A stretch of DNA of 64,000 bases from Wolfiporia cocos (GCA_029448655.1 JACCLO010000007.1:1674001-1738000); one strand, 5' to 3'. Positions 23,099 through 35,688 are shown, numbered from the stretch's first letter. The notes: generated by a model not told the origin, from the letters alone. Made by a program: numbers and translations.

Positions 23099-25902
23099 AA
23101 GGAATACAACCGTGTGATAATAGAGAACGCGGTAGGTTCGCTCGATATCACAAACGCTCCAGTACTGAATTATTGCATGTTGATCATCACATGCGGCTGT
23201 AGCATGAGACGAGAACAAGACACAGCTGTATACACGCGATCGGTCCATGCACGCCCCAGAAGGGATGGTGTTAGTTTACAAGACCGTTACAAGTGGAAGG
23301 TGATATGTGCAATGCATGTAGCTTTCACCTCACTACCATCGTCCGGCATTCGATACTCAATGAGCTCGTTGGTTTGGCAATGGTATACCAACAACCCCGC
23401 GTAAATCACCTAGCACTCCAACGCAGCGTGGGGAAGCTAATGCATTCGCCGTAACGCCTCGTCACCCAGCTTTCTTTGTTCATACCGTCTCGATACAGAG
23501 CACCTTTCGTTATGCATCCATCGGGCTCATCTCGACCACTACTAGGGCGCGGCAACTCCTCGCCGGTGTGGCATCCTCCTCTTCCCATCCTGCGCGCCAC
23601 TCAATCTTCCATTTTCAAGTTTCTATCCGATGACGCTGACAGCCTGAGACATCACTTCACAGCATTGCGGCGAGTCTCTTGGCACGGAAAGATTAGGTAT
23701 ACTTCTCAACAACATCGGCTATGAGCACAGCTGTGCACGCATCAAAGCACGCATTGGTGAGCCAATTTGTCATTAACCCTCCGCCATTGTGTGGACTGAA
23801 ACTGCATCAGAATGGTGCCTGTGCTCAGCATTCATGGAAGCGCGAAGGGGACTTGCTGGGCGCACTATTCACGAAGGGTTCACGAGCCTAGACGAACGTT
23901 GCGAGATGAACGGGCGTGGTGTCTCACTGTGCCTTGCGAACAAGTGCCTCACTGGTGCAGATACGTTCGGGTGACGGGCATCGCGAGATGAACGGACTTC
24001 TCACTTTGAGTGCGAGTCGACTTCGTGATCGCGTACTAACTTGCCGTGAATTGACTCGGACGAGCGCGTGGTCGCACTTCGCGGGCGCGACGTCGCTTAG
24101 CAAGCGCATGATCATTCTGCTTCGCCATCGCGAGCTTGTTGGCTGAACTGAGCCACCAGCCTGTGGAGTTCGTCAAAATTGCGTGCTGATGTGATCCTTC
24201 GGCGCAGAATACGTATACCTGTGTATAGCAATTTGTGGCGTGTGCGCCACATCTTACCTCGTCACACCTCATCTACATATATGAAGTCGGACAATCCGCA
24301 TTGGGAGATGATTGAGAAGTGTAATTGGAAATGCAGCTTTCGCCAATCACGGAATGTCTCTATTATCTTACCTTCTTCGTCAGTCGTTCTGATAGTTGCT
24401 GACCATCTACTTCGTGAGGTACACAACTGCAATCATGATTCGATGCTCTCCTTGCGCACGCTGCTGACTCGTCCAATAATTCAACGGCGACGTAGCCTCC
24501 ATCAACGACTGCGCTGCCTGCGGCGAATCTAGAAGGAGCTGATAAATACATCGCGTCAGGCACGGTCACTTAAACCGCGCTCATATCCATTGATTCTACT
24601 CTCGTAACCCATAGATCCTTGCCCTCATTTCGGCGAAAAATCACGTCGTTTGCATTCTTCATCACTTCTCGTACCTCTTTTATTTAGCAGAGACCACGTG
24701 CAACTCGGTGATTTCTGTATCGCAACCTGATCTGCATCTTAGTATAGGGATACAAAGCGTGTGCAGGCTATTGAAATAGAAACTGGATGCAGACTGCGGG
24801 GTACAGTTATGCCTGTGGTAGATCAGACATTCCATATTACTCTGAAACTCGCGGGAGTGGTTCATTGCATGAAGAGCCGATAAGTGCGGGAAGACAAAAT
24901 GGAAACAATTGCAATCGTCAAGAGCACAGCTTGTTCTGATCTCGCATTCTTGTCACCAAGCGGCAACAACTATCACACATCTGGCAGATTTAGACCAAAC
25001 CGACGCGTCATATTATTGGATCGCAGTCGCTTGTCGCGATCACCTGACCGCGTCAGCACCGCGACTCGCACGTGAGCCCAGGCCGGCGACATATTGTGCG
25101 AGGCGTACTAATCGCCATGCTGATTTCCCGAGTGTATCAGTTGCAGGCGGGTCATCCGCGAAATCAAGAGATCGCACACTCGCCCGGCGTTCCCCTTCCA
25201 ATGCACTTTTGATCCAGAAGTTGAGCTACCGCGCAGACATGTCGCCGCACCCCTCGGAAACTAACGCACTGCTGGCTTGATTATTTCTGTCGCAATTTTA
25301 GTGGTATCCCACGATTCAGAGTGACCAGGACGTGCAGGTGAGCCGTCATCGGATGAATCGACGCGTCGTTCCCCTACTTTGACCGATCAGAGTACTTCTA
25401 TGACTGGTAATCCCCTCAATGGGGCAATATGAGGGTGCCAGCTGCCTCGGACCCTAATCATGCCACATGCCAATTGTTACATATCCTTAGAGCAATGATC
25501 ATCGTCCGACTATATCCCGTTTGTGCAACGAGGTCATTCCTTATCCCACTCGCCCGCGAGCAATGCGAATACAGCAGCATGAAGCGAAGTACATGAATTA
25601 AAGCAGTTGAGCGTGATACATGACGTGCTCGTGACAAATGTGTTGGGTACAATGTGTCTGATAGAAGGTGATAATAAGCAGCATTAGCGCATTATGCTGC
25701 GATATGGTAGTGGTATATCTCGTCCGTGGATAGATGACCGGAGCATTATCGTATGCGTGAGGAAGATCCATGGTGCGTCGCAAGACATGCAATATAGACC
25801 GAAGAGAGAGGCGGAATGGGATAATGATAGATGAAGATGCGAAGAGTCATTGAACACAAGCAAGGAGATGCCGACCACTAACACCATCAGATCGCTGGCA
25901 TG
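23099..25902. other. Gene-poor interval
   Basis: About 2.8 kb without a supported gene between the axis-like gene (+) and the nucleotidyltransferase-fold gene (-). Frames are short and unpatterned; nothing resembles a transposon protein. Confidence 0.45.
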
Positions 25903-26707
25903 CTACGCTTGTGACTCTGCCAAGCGGATAGCATGCCGCATCTTGCTCCGCGTTTCGTCCATTTGCCACGATGGGTATGTCGCGTAGCCCATGGCACCGC
26001 ACATCGTCATGAGCCACTGCTCCAGGAGCTGGCGCGTCCATTGCACGCCGCGCTGGCGGTGCCCGAGGCGCAGGATATGCGCGATGTCATACGGGTCGTA
26101 CTTCTGATAACGCACAAGCTTGAGCGCGACTGCCCAGCTCCAACTTACGCCAACGAGGATGAGACCGGGTGAGGTGAAGATTGTGTTGATGCGTGTGTTC
26201 TGTGCTGAGACGGCGTCCGTCCAGACGGGATCATATAGGTGACCATAAGCACTGCGTGGCATCGAACAATGAGATTCATCCATGACTTGAAAATGGTTTG
26301 AACGGGAACATAGAGGCAAGGATTCCGACTTACTCTTTCGACCAAGGTAGCGCAACGTCCGCCGCTGCGTTCATCCAGTCTGCGCCGAGGCCATACTTCG
26401 CCGCAGTAGCAGCAATACACGCCTGCAGCCGGGCACCGGCGTCGCGCACGCCCATCCGCTCCCATTCCGCAACAAACGAGCGATGATTGTAGTCTACATC
26501 GCGTGTATCGCGCCGGCATGCAAGCCAGGGATGGAGGACCATTACCGCACCGCCGTGCACGACGAGGCGCACAGGCCGGCCAAAGTATGACAAAAGGCGC
26601 ATCGATAAGTCGCTCAGCACGGTACAGAGAAGCTGTTTGTCGAGCATCACGTCATTGTACGCCTTGAGGGTCGGTGTCGTCGTCGTTAGTTTGAGGCTTC
26701 GGGACAT
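25903..26707 (-). CDS. Nucleotidyltransferase-fold protein (DUF6036/AbiEii-like, basidiomycete family)
   Basis: Predicted 240-aa protein. Exons on the minus strand: 26707-26334 and 26251-25903, with an 82-nt intron; joining gives the in-frame run ALPWSKDAYGHLYDPVW. The N-terminal half has the nucleotidyltransferase signature: RLVVHGGAVMVLHP with the Gly-Gly pair, then TRDVDYNH carrying the Asp-x-Asp metal pair, and DWMNAAADVALPW. The C-terminal half has SPGLILVGVSWSWAVALKLV, a block typical of DUF6036/AbiEii-like enzymes, then DPYDIAHILRLG. In bacteria such folds occur in toxin-antitoxin and abortive-infection modules; basidiomycetes have small paralogous families of unknown role. The fold call is fairly firm; the function is unknown. 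It has no partner gene here. Confidence 0.75.
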
Positions 26708-27499
26708 TTATGTCGGAATTAGGGAAATTAGCAGACGGAAGACTGACCGAGAGACGGAGATTGCAGGCCTCCAGCAGCCTGGAAGGGCGGCAGCGCAAGG
26801 TGTGTCGGCTTCGGAGTCGTACGACAGCGGCCAACGGCTTTTGTACGGCATTAGTAGAGATACCTGTGAGAAAATCACGAAGAGGCCCAGTTGACAGAAC
26901 GGTGGACGAGGCGGCGTTGCGCAAGACACTGGCGAGCGCCCCAACCACTGCAAAGCGCTGCATCAACGTGTTGTACGCATTGCATAGCCCACAGTACTTG
27001 CAGAGGCTGGGAAGATCCGTAATCAGGCAAGACATTATGATCGCACGTATGATGCGCCACACTTGGAACGGCAAGTAGTATGCGGCGTCCTCCTAGCATG
27101 TGGCACGTTAGATCGATTCGGGGATCAGACAATTGTGTGCGACTGTTGGCTTGTTCCATTTCAGTCATACCACGGTCAACAGTGACTTGCGTGCGATCTC
27201 CGGTCCGGAGATAGTTCGTAATCAGCTATCGATCGTGAGAGCGGGGAGGAAATCCGAGGAATCAAGTAGCAGAAAATATATCGAAAAAAGTAGGTTCGGG
27301 TTGCCAATGTCTCATACATACATGACGATCTCGGAGGATTAGGATGTCTGCTATTGTCCGGACATGATCCATCACTGTCAGCTGTCCACCGCGTGGAGCG
27401 CACGTACGGTGGTGTATATGGCCCGAGAAGCAGTGAAACGTGTGCGGAGATGCGTTCCTGTCCTATTGTGTCAGAGTACAAGAGTGTACATATATGCTC
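26708..27499. other. Interval upstream of the nucleotidyltransferase-fold gene
   Basis: Open frames of 122 aa (+, 26710-27078) and 140 aa (-, 26652-27074) face each other here. Neither shows a family motif, and the minus one overlaps the start of the neighbouring gene. I see no supported gene. Confidence 0.4.
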
Positions 27500-28620
27500 A
27501 CCTCGAGAATACATACGCGCTTCCGACTGCAAGATTAGCGCGTACGAGAAGATCGAGCGTTGGTGCCCCAATCTCAGAGAGCGCTAGTATGATAAGCGGG
27601 CGTCCTTGCTGGGCGTCCAAGCATGATACGAGGGAGTCCTGGAGCATCTCCGCGTTTTGCGCATCTCCCGGAAGGAGCACAGAAGCGGGCTCCTTGAATG
27701 TAAGGACTAGCTGTTCTAATCACTTGACAGACTATGGATAATGTCTTCTGCAATATGGAGAGGAAACGCATGGTTCCGTACAAACTATCCGGCAGAGGGA
27801 GATTGACATTGAATCAACACCGCAAGCGGTTCGCTGCACTGGGCGCGCGCTTCTAATGACAACTTCTGTCTGCGGCGTGAGTCGCAAGTCGGAACTGAGA
27901 GGCTGGCATACTGTGCAGACACCTCCAGATAATGGCTGGTCAGATACACGGAGGTGTGGAGATGCTGCACGTACTAGTCGCGCGTCTCCGTACCGAAGAC
28001 GTAGTCCAAACACAACAGACCACTGAAGGTTTCGAGAGCATCGGCGGTATTCATCGATGTTACGTCTCGTGGACACCCGGAGATGACTTTACCTAGACCA
28101 GACAATGCTGACTTCTGCAAACAAAGCGTTCGATAGGAGCGCATTCGGTAGTCTTTCTCCCGCGCGAATAATCTAGAAGCGCAGCCATTCGACCATGTAC
28201 CGCCACAGTGCCGCTGTGGCGTCATAAAACGGCGCAAAGTTTATCCGGGCACTAGGACACCATTACACGGCGCTCTTTCTGAATTGATTGAGGGGGAAAA
28301 CTGCAGCTGAGAAAGAAGCACCGTGTAAAGCGATGCAATAGTCAAGTGCACGCATACGGACGGGTAGAGCCAAAAACAGCGCCACGGCAGCCCACCAAAT
28401 TTGAGATCTGAGAGTATGATGACTCCCAGTGACGGTCGTTTGCGGGATACGTGCCACGAGCTGCAGTAATGGGGTACACATAGGTGGCGTGGGAGAAGCT
28501 GTTCCAAGACTGCGTGGCTGGGTGCCAGTGAGTCAAATTGATCATAAAAGGATTGCCTCTCAGCTGCCCTATGCGTGACTCTATGGATAGCACAATCAAG
28601 GAACGTCTACCTCGATGCAT
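27500..28620 (-). pseudogene. Unresolved coding-like stretch, unrecognised
   Basis: On the minus strand several fragments look coding: one near 28410-28265 reading RSQIWWAAVALFLALPVRMR, one near 27800-27720 reading SLYGTMRFLSILQKTLS, and one near 27690-27500 with ASVLLPGDAQNAEMLQDSLV and GAPTLDLLVRANLAVGSAYV. Plausible splice borders lie nearby, but I could not join the pieces into one uninterrupted protein with introns of normal length. It may be a decayed membrane-protein gene or a real gene I failed to model. No function is proposed. Confidence 0.3.
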
Positions 28621-28630
28621 GTGCGTTCAA

Positions 28631-29670
28631 TTAGGCGTCAGTGGATGCGACGGATGCGCTTCCGCTAGCGTTCTCCACCACCTCAACAGGATGACGCTTT
28701 CGCCATTCGTTTAAGCCTTTTTGGAATGTGAGCTCGTCCAGGCCATTCGGTGCCAGACAAAAAGTGACACCTTTGAAGAGATTAGGAATTGAGACACATG
28801 GCAGAGAAGAAATTGAGGCATACCCAAAGACTCTACCTCCCTATTCCTGCGTTCATCATCGAAGAATAACTGGACACTCCGGTGGTGGACAGTAAGATAG
28901 GGCACGAGCTAACTTTGCATGGAAGTCTGACCATCTCTGAGTAAGGCAAGCCTGTTTTCTTGTGCAAGGCCTTGAAATGAGCGATCTTTGATCCTGAAGA
29001 GAATGGTATTATAAGTCGAACGAAGTTGGAAGCAAACACACGATTCTTTTGTCATAACGTCATCACATTATACATGATAGCCGTACCTGGGTATATTTCT
29101 TGCTGATCAAAATACTTGATGGCAGGAATTGATGACGCATGTTTGTCTCCAGCCTTTGCGGGAACAAGAAGTAAAGACAACGCTTGGCGCGCTCTGTTTT
29201 ACATGTCAGCACCCGACCAAGGGATTGATCGAGAATCGGCGGAGCTCACAGAGCGGGAGCACTTGTCCGCGAGCACGCCGCGACGATCACACCAGCTGCG
29301 CGCAAGCGGTGCAATATATCAGGAACATCGTGGTAAAATGCGATTTCATGATTGTATCTTCCCGTGGAGTATTTTCAGGTTGTGGCTTGCGCGTGTTAAC
29401 ATGCTCATGCGTACCTATCACGGACACAGTTGGTACTATCTCTGTCCCGTCGCAGGGGAGCTGTGACAAATTGTTGAACAGTGTGTATCAACCTACACGA
29501 GACAAACACGTACGAGTGACGTGGGTATCTATCCAGAGATCCCAAAGCGTGTAACTGCACCGATAAGAAGTATGTAACGCAAACATGAGCACTTTGGTAT
29601 TTCCAGGGTGAAGCAGCATATCCACATACTCTAAGTCAAGGGCAACAAGTTTAGGTAGTCTACTCGACAT
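28631..29670 (-). CDS. Magnesium-dependent phosphatase-1 (MDP-1) type HAD phosphatase
   Basis: Predicted 196-aa soluble phosphatase of the MDP-1/acid phosphatase family, acting on protein phosphotyrosine or sugar-type phosphates in studied relatives. Exons on the minus strand: 29670-29630, 29554-29514, 29460-29415, 29357-29250, 29193-29087, 28993-28932, 28869-28824, 28770-28631. HAD motifs are all present: motif I LVALDLDYTLWDLWIDTHVT with the Asp-x-Asp pair (residues 8-27), motif II VIVAACSRTSAPALARQAL with Ser, motif III Lys in SKIAHFKALHKKTG, and motif IV LFFDDERRNREVESLG. It ends in TFQKGLNEWRKRHPVEV plus a short polar tail. Length is close to yeast and animal MDP-1. Eight exons in about 1 kb with every phase matching make the model strong. 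It is divergent with the RING gene, leaving 173 nt for both promoters. Confidence 0.9.
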
Positions 29671-29843
29671 GGTGGTAGTGGATTAAGCCACGAGCCTCGG
29701 TGCTCTGATAGGCGCCCATGCTGCTACTCCGGAAAATCACCACGAGGCTCCCATCACTGCGTTCGCTTCCAACTTGTGAGACCAGCCGCTTGTTCGCAAC
29801 TCACATTTGACTTGACGATAACATTGATCTCAATGGTATTCTG

Positions 29844-32800
29844 ATGTCAAGGACTAGATCTACGAGTCCCTCTCCGAAGCGGGCAAAACTCGAGTCGCCA
29901 TCACATTCCCACTCCCCAAGTATTGTCGAGATCTCACCTCCTCATCCAGCAGATGGAGGCGGCGCTGAAGATAATGAAGGCGACCATTGTAGCATCTGTC
30001 TTCAGGCTATTGCAGACCGGACCGTCATACCTACATGTTCGCATGAATTTTGCTTCGAATGTCTCTTGATATGGACAGGTAAGTCTCAGTCATTAGCTTC
30101 CGTTCATGGTCGTGAGCTTGCAATAGTACATGTGCTCATGCCCTAGCTTTCTCAACGTTCTTTCTTGCCCACTTGTGCAGAGCAATCCCGGAGATGTCCA
30201 CTATGTTCGCAAGCGATCGGAGAGTATCTAATACATCACATTCGGTCCAAGTATGACTATCAAAAGCACTATCTGGCTCCTCTACGTACCTCCCCGCGAC
30301 CTCTGTTGCAAGCTATTGCTGCACAGCATGATGCTCGGAGACGTGCAGCGAGTAGACGACAGCACGAATGGGGTAGACGACAGCGGCGACAGCAAGAGGA
30401 GGCTGATGAACTCGAGCGCGCGGTTGAGAAGAGGAGGTGGGTCTATAGACATCACCTATACGCAAAGGTAGTGTTGACTATGTCCTTGCATTTTAATTAA
30501 AAATACATACTCAATATCACACCGAAATCCCCACAGCACGTCGCATCCAACCCCTACACGCGCTACCGCCCGTTCCCCACACCAGCGCAGTTTACCGCTT
30601 CTCCCGACCTGATCAGCCGCGCTACGGTATTCCTGCGTCGCGAGCTTCGTGTATGGGTAGGTCTGGATGTCGAGGTGAGTCTAAGAATATTTAGTCGGCA
30701 TCATGCTTCTCCCGCCCCACTCGTCCACTGGACGGTTGTAGCGGGAAGGCTGTGCTAAGTCATACAAATCCGCTGACTGAATGTCTTCAATTTGATCGAC
30801 CCTCCCGCCAAATTGATTGCGCATTCTGATTTCTATCAACCGTCGACTCTTGGTTGTCCACCTCTGTGACCATTGCTATACACTCTGCTACCCGGTTGGA
30901 CCCCTCATGCTGCGGCTAACTTCCCGACCTGGAATATCAACTTGCGGCATCGGCGATCGCCGGTTTACCATCTGCTTCGTCTTGCGCCCTCGCGACTTCG
31001 CAATTTTTCGTTCGAATGGGTCTATCTCGCCTGTCGCATACTCAATTCCTACTCGTATCGTCGGCATCTCCCTTCTCGCTGACCTGGGAACACGCATCTT
31101 CCTGGCTACTTATCACTATGGCAATACATCGATCATTTTATAACCAAAAACATCCGCGCTATGCCGCACATGTTTCTGTCGCTACATAGTTCTTGACGAT
31201 GTTCACGCTCTCTCTGATGAAATCACTTGATATCCGCTCCGAGCCCGCGGTACGACTGCTTGCCGAGTTCCTCGACATGGATAGCGGTGGCGAACGAGTG
31301 AATGCCGAGCATTTTGCACACGGTGAGTATTCAACTCGGTTTTGAGCGAAAATATACGATTCTCTTGAACATCATCGCGCTGCCTTTGCACATTTGCAAA
31401 TTGATTGTGCACAATGATTTGAGGTGTAGAGGCCGTATCGGGATTGCCATCTTTGTCTTGTTGCCTATTATTTATCGAATGTATCGTTGATAAGTGACTG
31501 TATTGCGCCCGTACGGATGAAAGAGCCTACCAATGTCCCGTGACATAGACATCTGGATGGCTGTTGTATTTTTCTCACTTGGCATGCTAGTCTGACGGCT
31601 CTTCTGGTCCCCAGAACTGTACAGTTATCTACGTTCACCATACCGCGACCTCACTATGTATGACAATGTTGTCCAGGTGAGTGTCGGTGGCGCGTTATCA
31701 TCTGTCTGCTCGTGCAGTCATTGAATAGGCTATTTGCCGCCTGTCTATCCGTTATCTTCACAGTACGATGCTCCAGGTGATTTGCCTCCTCCGTATATCC
31801 CTGAGCGCAGCAGACGGTGGAAATCACGTTCTCGATCAGTATCACCGTCTCGCTCGAGTTCTCGATCTCGTTCGCGAACGCGAAGACGCCCTCGTGATGC
31901 AGACTCGCCCTCCCGTGAACGGATAAATTCTCGATTGGGATCCGAAGGCCGACGCTCTGTACCGTCTGAGGACTCATCCACTCGCCACCCACGTTCATAT
32001 CGCTCACATAATGTCTCACCCCCGCGTGGTGCAGCTGACGCGTCTGGTTGCCGCAGAAGTAGCAGACAAAGTTCTCGTGAGCACGGCCTCCTTGATCGGG
32101 ACAATTCATCCCCGCAAACCGACCGTAAGGAAACTCGGCAAATACGTAACACTTCCGACCACCAAGGACACCCGGCTCTACCGGAAGCCAGCGCCCAAAG
32201 TTATCGTAGACTTGACAAGGGCAAAGGGCGCGCGGATAGAGTAATAGTGCCGGACAGAAGCTCAGGCCCTGTTTCCGACGATTTACATCCCGCAGCCCCA
32301 GTACCAGCTGATACTTTGACTCAAATAACCATACAAGCCGCGGGACGGCCGAATACTCTAGCTCACAATGGACCCCGCGTGGTTGATGCGTCCTCTTATC
32401 CCCCAGACCCAGATGATGCTCAAACTCGTGATCCTGCCCTGCCAAAAGCCCCCACGGCGAGGCTGTACGGTAGCGATAGCATCGAGAATTCTCGGCAAGT
32501 CGAGTCTCGTCCCGACAACGATGAATCGAGGCATGCTACGCCTCACGATTCAAACCGGAGAGATGCTCCACTACGTGTGAGAAATCGCACCTTACTGGAG
32601 TCTGTACACGCCCATTTGTCGACCAATGGCGCTCATGGCAAGCAGGGGATTCGTCCGAAAGCCAATGAGTCTGGTCACAGGGACCGACCATCATTCCCCT
32701 CACGCAAACAAATTGACGGCAGCCCTCCCAATAACCCCCCTCATATCCAGCATGGCTCTGATGCTAGCATTCCCTCGTCATCACAGTGGCTGTCGGATCC

Positions 32801-33595
32801 GCGCCCTGAAAACGCGGGATCCCCCGTAAATACTGGCGATGCTACTGGCCGTGGGCCGTGGGCCGTATGCACCAGCCATTCTTTCAGGAAGGAGAATGCC
32901 GATCATTTGTCAGCGCGTGCATTCCTGCCGCCTGGCAAGCTAGAAGACGACTCTTTCGCAAACAATCCAACTGCGGGACCTTCCATCACGCAGCCCTTCG
33001 ATACCAATGCTCAGCTGAACGGGTCCCGGACTACACAAGTAACAGACTATCTTGAGACTGATGCAACGCGAGTCAGAGGTATGTAAAATCTTTCTACACC
33101 ACTTTATCCGCTGGTATGCTACGGCGCAGCTTACTATATATGTTGTGACCAAGAAGCTGACATCCCCGAGTCACAGGAGTCGTCTCCCACTCAACTCCTA
33201 TTGATCTTCGTTCAGCGCTGCTGAGCAAGCTTACCAGAGAGAAGCGTAGTCTGGCTGCTCCCGTACCTGACAACACTTCCCAACCTGTCAATACTAGTAC
33301 GATCTCGACCGCTAACGAAGAGGTTCCTATGGGACCATCCGGCAGCAGCCACGATCACGATGTCGAGGAAACCGTTCACCTGGAGATGCCGGCGGGACGG
33401 GCCGCGGAAACGGAGGCGCGACTCCGTAGCCAGGCACATCTGCGCGTACGGCTCGCAGCTGCGCGGAAACCCGCCGCTGAGTCAAGCGGGCTGAATGAGT
33501 CCGGTGGCGAGGACAACTGGCGATCGGCTGCAGAATCGCATGAGGACCTATTGCGAGCGAGGTTGACGAGCAGACGAAAGGATGTTGATCACTGA
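29844..33595 (+). CDS. TOPORS-like RING-type E3 ubiquitin ligase
   Basis: Predicted 862-aa nuclear-type E3 ligase. Exons: 29844-30078, 30181-30467, 30537-30674, 31190-31322, 31615-31676, 31764-33078, 33177-33595. A C3HC4 RING spans residues 49-87 (C49, C52, C65, H67, C70, C73, C84, C87), split by the first intron, and is followed by the TOPORS-type extension HHIRSKYDYQKHYLAPL and a basic, Arg-rich helix. A conserved middle block has LMKSLDIRSEPAVRLLAEFL and ELYSYLRSPYRDLTMYDNVV. Next is an Arg/Ser-rich region of splicing-factor type (SRSRSVSPSRSSSRSRSRTR) within a long disordered tail, then a conserved C-terminal helix around LRSALLSKLTREKRSLA and QAHLRVRLAAARK. TOPORS relatives ligate ubiquitin and SUMO; substrates here are unknown. 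Introns 3 (515 nt) and 4 (292 nt) are unusually long for this genome. Confidence 0.88.
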
Positions 33596-33978
33596 CTACA
33601 CGAAAGATCGACGAGATTTATGGTTACTACTGTAAGTATGTGCTTCGCTACTAGTATACTAGAATGACGACTAGCGATCGAGGTTAATACAGTGGGTGTA
33701 CGGTAATGAACGACGGATGAAGGAATGCTACTCGAGTCCGGACGCTGAGTGTATTTCTATCAGCGATTAGATGTGTGTGCTAGGGCATGGATTAGCCGCG
33801 AAAGCAAAGTGAGAGCTAAGATGTGACGGAAGGAATGGATTAGATGTGAGTAGCGTTGGGCAAACATGGCAGCGCTTTAACATCGGCCGAATTCATGAGA
33901 GACATTGGAGCAGAGATCGTAAAAGAGAGATACAAAGGAAGGCCATGCATTGACTTCTGGTCAATGTTCAACATATTT
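33596..33978. other. Convergent 3' intergenic
   Basis: Lies between the stop codons of the RING gene (+) and the homeodomain gene (-). AT-richer, no gene seen; presumed 3' untranslated regions and polyadenylation signals. Confidence 0.5.
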
Positions 33979-35688
33979 TCATCTGAGGTCGTCTTCAGAG
34001 GAGCGAGGGCCAGCTCTTGGGGTAGCCGAACCGGGAGTAGCGCTTCCCGCGATCGAGAAGTGAGGTACCTCCGAATGGCGTCGCGTATGCATGCTCCGCG
34101 GATATGCGTGGGGTTCTCCGGCGCCCTCCTGTATGCCGGGTCGGCCCAGGATAGGGGAGCTGGAGTTTTGGCCGGCTGCAGATGGGATCGCGGGAGGAAG
34201 CCCGTACGGCTCGGCATGGGCCGTGCTGTGCACACTGCCGAGCCTAGATAGTGCGGGGCGCGAGAACGGTGAGAACGCGGGGTCGTCCCACTGAGGTCGG
34301 GGCTGCAGCGTGAATGGCGGGGGAATGTTGAGCGGAGGGCGATGCGCGAACTGGGACTCCGGATGTTCCGATGGTTGCCATCGGCGCCGGGGATCGATCA
34401 CGGTCGGTGAGTGCTGGACCGAAGTAGGAGACGGCGAGCCATAATTGCTGCTGTCAGGGAGTGCGCGACTGCGCGGGGGGTCCAAAACGAGCGGAGGTAG
34501 GATAATAGGGGGGTCGCGCTGGCGCCCGGTCAGGTCGTCTGAGAGCGGCCGTGCAGGTCGTGGAGATCGAGGTGCAGTATTATACATGTCCAGTGCTTGA
34601 TCAGCAGTGGCGGGACGGGACGAACGATACGAATATGAGGAATGCGGCGGATGATAGCTTGTGAGCGGACTTAGGCGTGGCTGCGAGGGCTGTGTCCCCT
34701 GCGCCTCTACCGGCGACGAATACTGGGACCGAGGCTCACTGCCCGGGCCTGGGATCCCAGGGCCCGATAAATGTGATATGCCCATCGGTCTTACATAGCT
34801 CTGGGACGTTTGGTCATAATACACTCTCCCAGAAGTTGTCGGTCCTCCCTCTCCGGGGAAGGTCGAAGCAAAGAGTTCTGTAGGAGATGTGGTCTGCGAG
34901 GAAGGTCCAGCAAGAGCACCAGGCGGGCCTGGTGGAGCATTGGGGAAGGGGCCAAACTGAGGAGGACGCGTCAATGGCGCTCCACTTTGCCCACGGGGTC
35001 GTCTAGCCTTCTGTCGCTGATTCTGTAGCAAACAAGCAGTCAGTCCAGTCGTCACGCTGTGTCTTGACCAATGTAGACTTGCCTGGAACCAAATCTGCGA
35101 AGCAATGTTAGTAACGAGTAACGAGCAGAGGGAGAGAGCCGTACCTGCACTTTACGAGCACTGAGTCCTATAGCTCGCCCGACTTCCTCTCGCATAGCAG
35201 TAGTCGGAAAGCGAGACTAAACACTTCAATCAGCGGCCGCATGCTACTGTGGAGTTCAAACGCGTGCTTACCTGAGCGAGAAGTGCATGAAGGACGGCAG
35301 ATTGGTGAGGAGTGGTCAAGGTCCGCGTCCGTTTCTTCTTTGGAGGATTAGCAGGCTGCTGGGGGACCTCTGAAGACTGGCTCGCCCCGGCTTCCATCTC
35401 GTTGTCGGCCATGTCGCCTTGCGAAGAAGAGATGGACGGACTTGACCGCTCCATGATAGGCTCACTTCCCCCTCCTCCAGAAACTCCCGATTGTTGTTGT
35501 TGTGGAACGGTAGCTTCTTGCGAAGCTCGCGGAGAAGATACAATGTCACCGGCTGTGGATGAAGCTCCCTGGCGGTCGTGGAAAGTCGAAATGAGTGTGC
35601 GTCGTGCTGGGGAATGCTGGCGCGGCTCGGACTGCTTCTCGTCTGCGGTATTCTTGAAAGACGAGTGCCCGGGCGGCGGTTGATTCAT
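33979..35688 (-). CDS. Homeodomain transcription factor with a 12-nt microexon
   Basis: Predicted 514-aa nuclear DNA-binding protein. Exons on the minus strand: 35688-35272, 35216-35145, 35094-35083 (12 nt), 35022-33979. The homeodomain covers residues about 117-177: basic arm KKKRTRTLTTPHQSAVLHAL, helix 2 REEVGRAIGLSARKVQ, and recognition helix IWFQNQRQKARRPR. The microexon supplies IWFQ, the invariant Trp-Phe, and the intron after it starts GCAAGT, a GC-AG intron with otherwise perfect donor consensus. Without the microexon the recognition helix is lost. The first 110 residues and the last ~330 are disordered and rich in Pro, Ser and Gln, as in fungal activators. The start at 35688 is the first ATG in frame. 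It is not an obvious mating-type HD gene, since there is no divergent HD partner. Target genes are unknown. Confidence 0.87.

Noticed and set aside
33979..35688. Mating-type HD1/HD2 locus
   Set aside because: Only one homeodomain gene is present, with no divergently transcribed HD partner or mitochondrial intermediate peptidase gene nearby.
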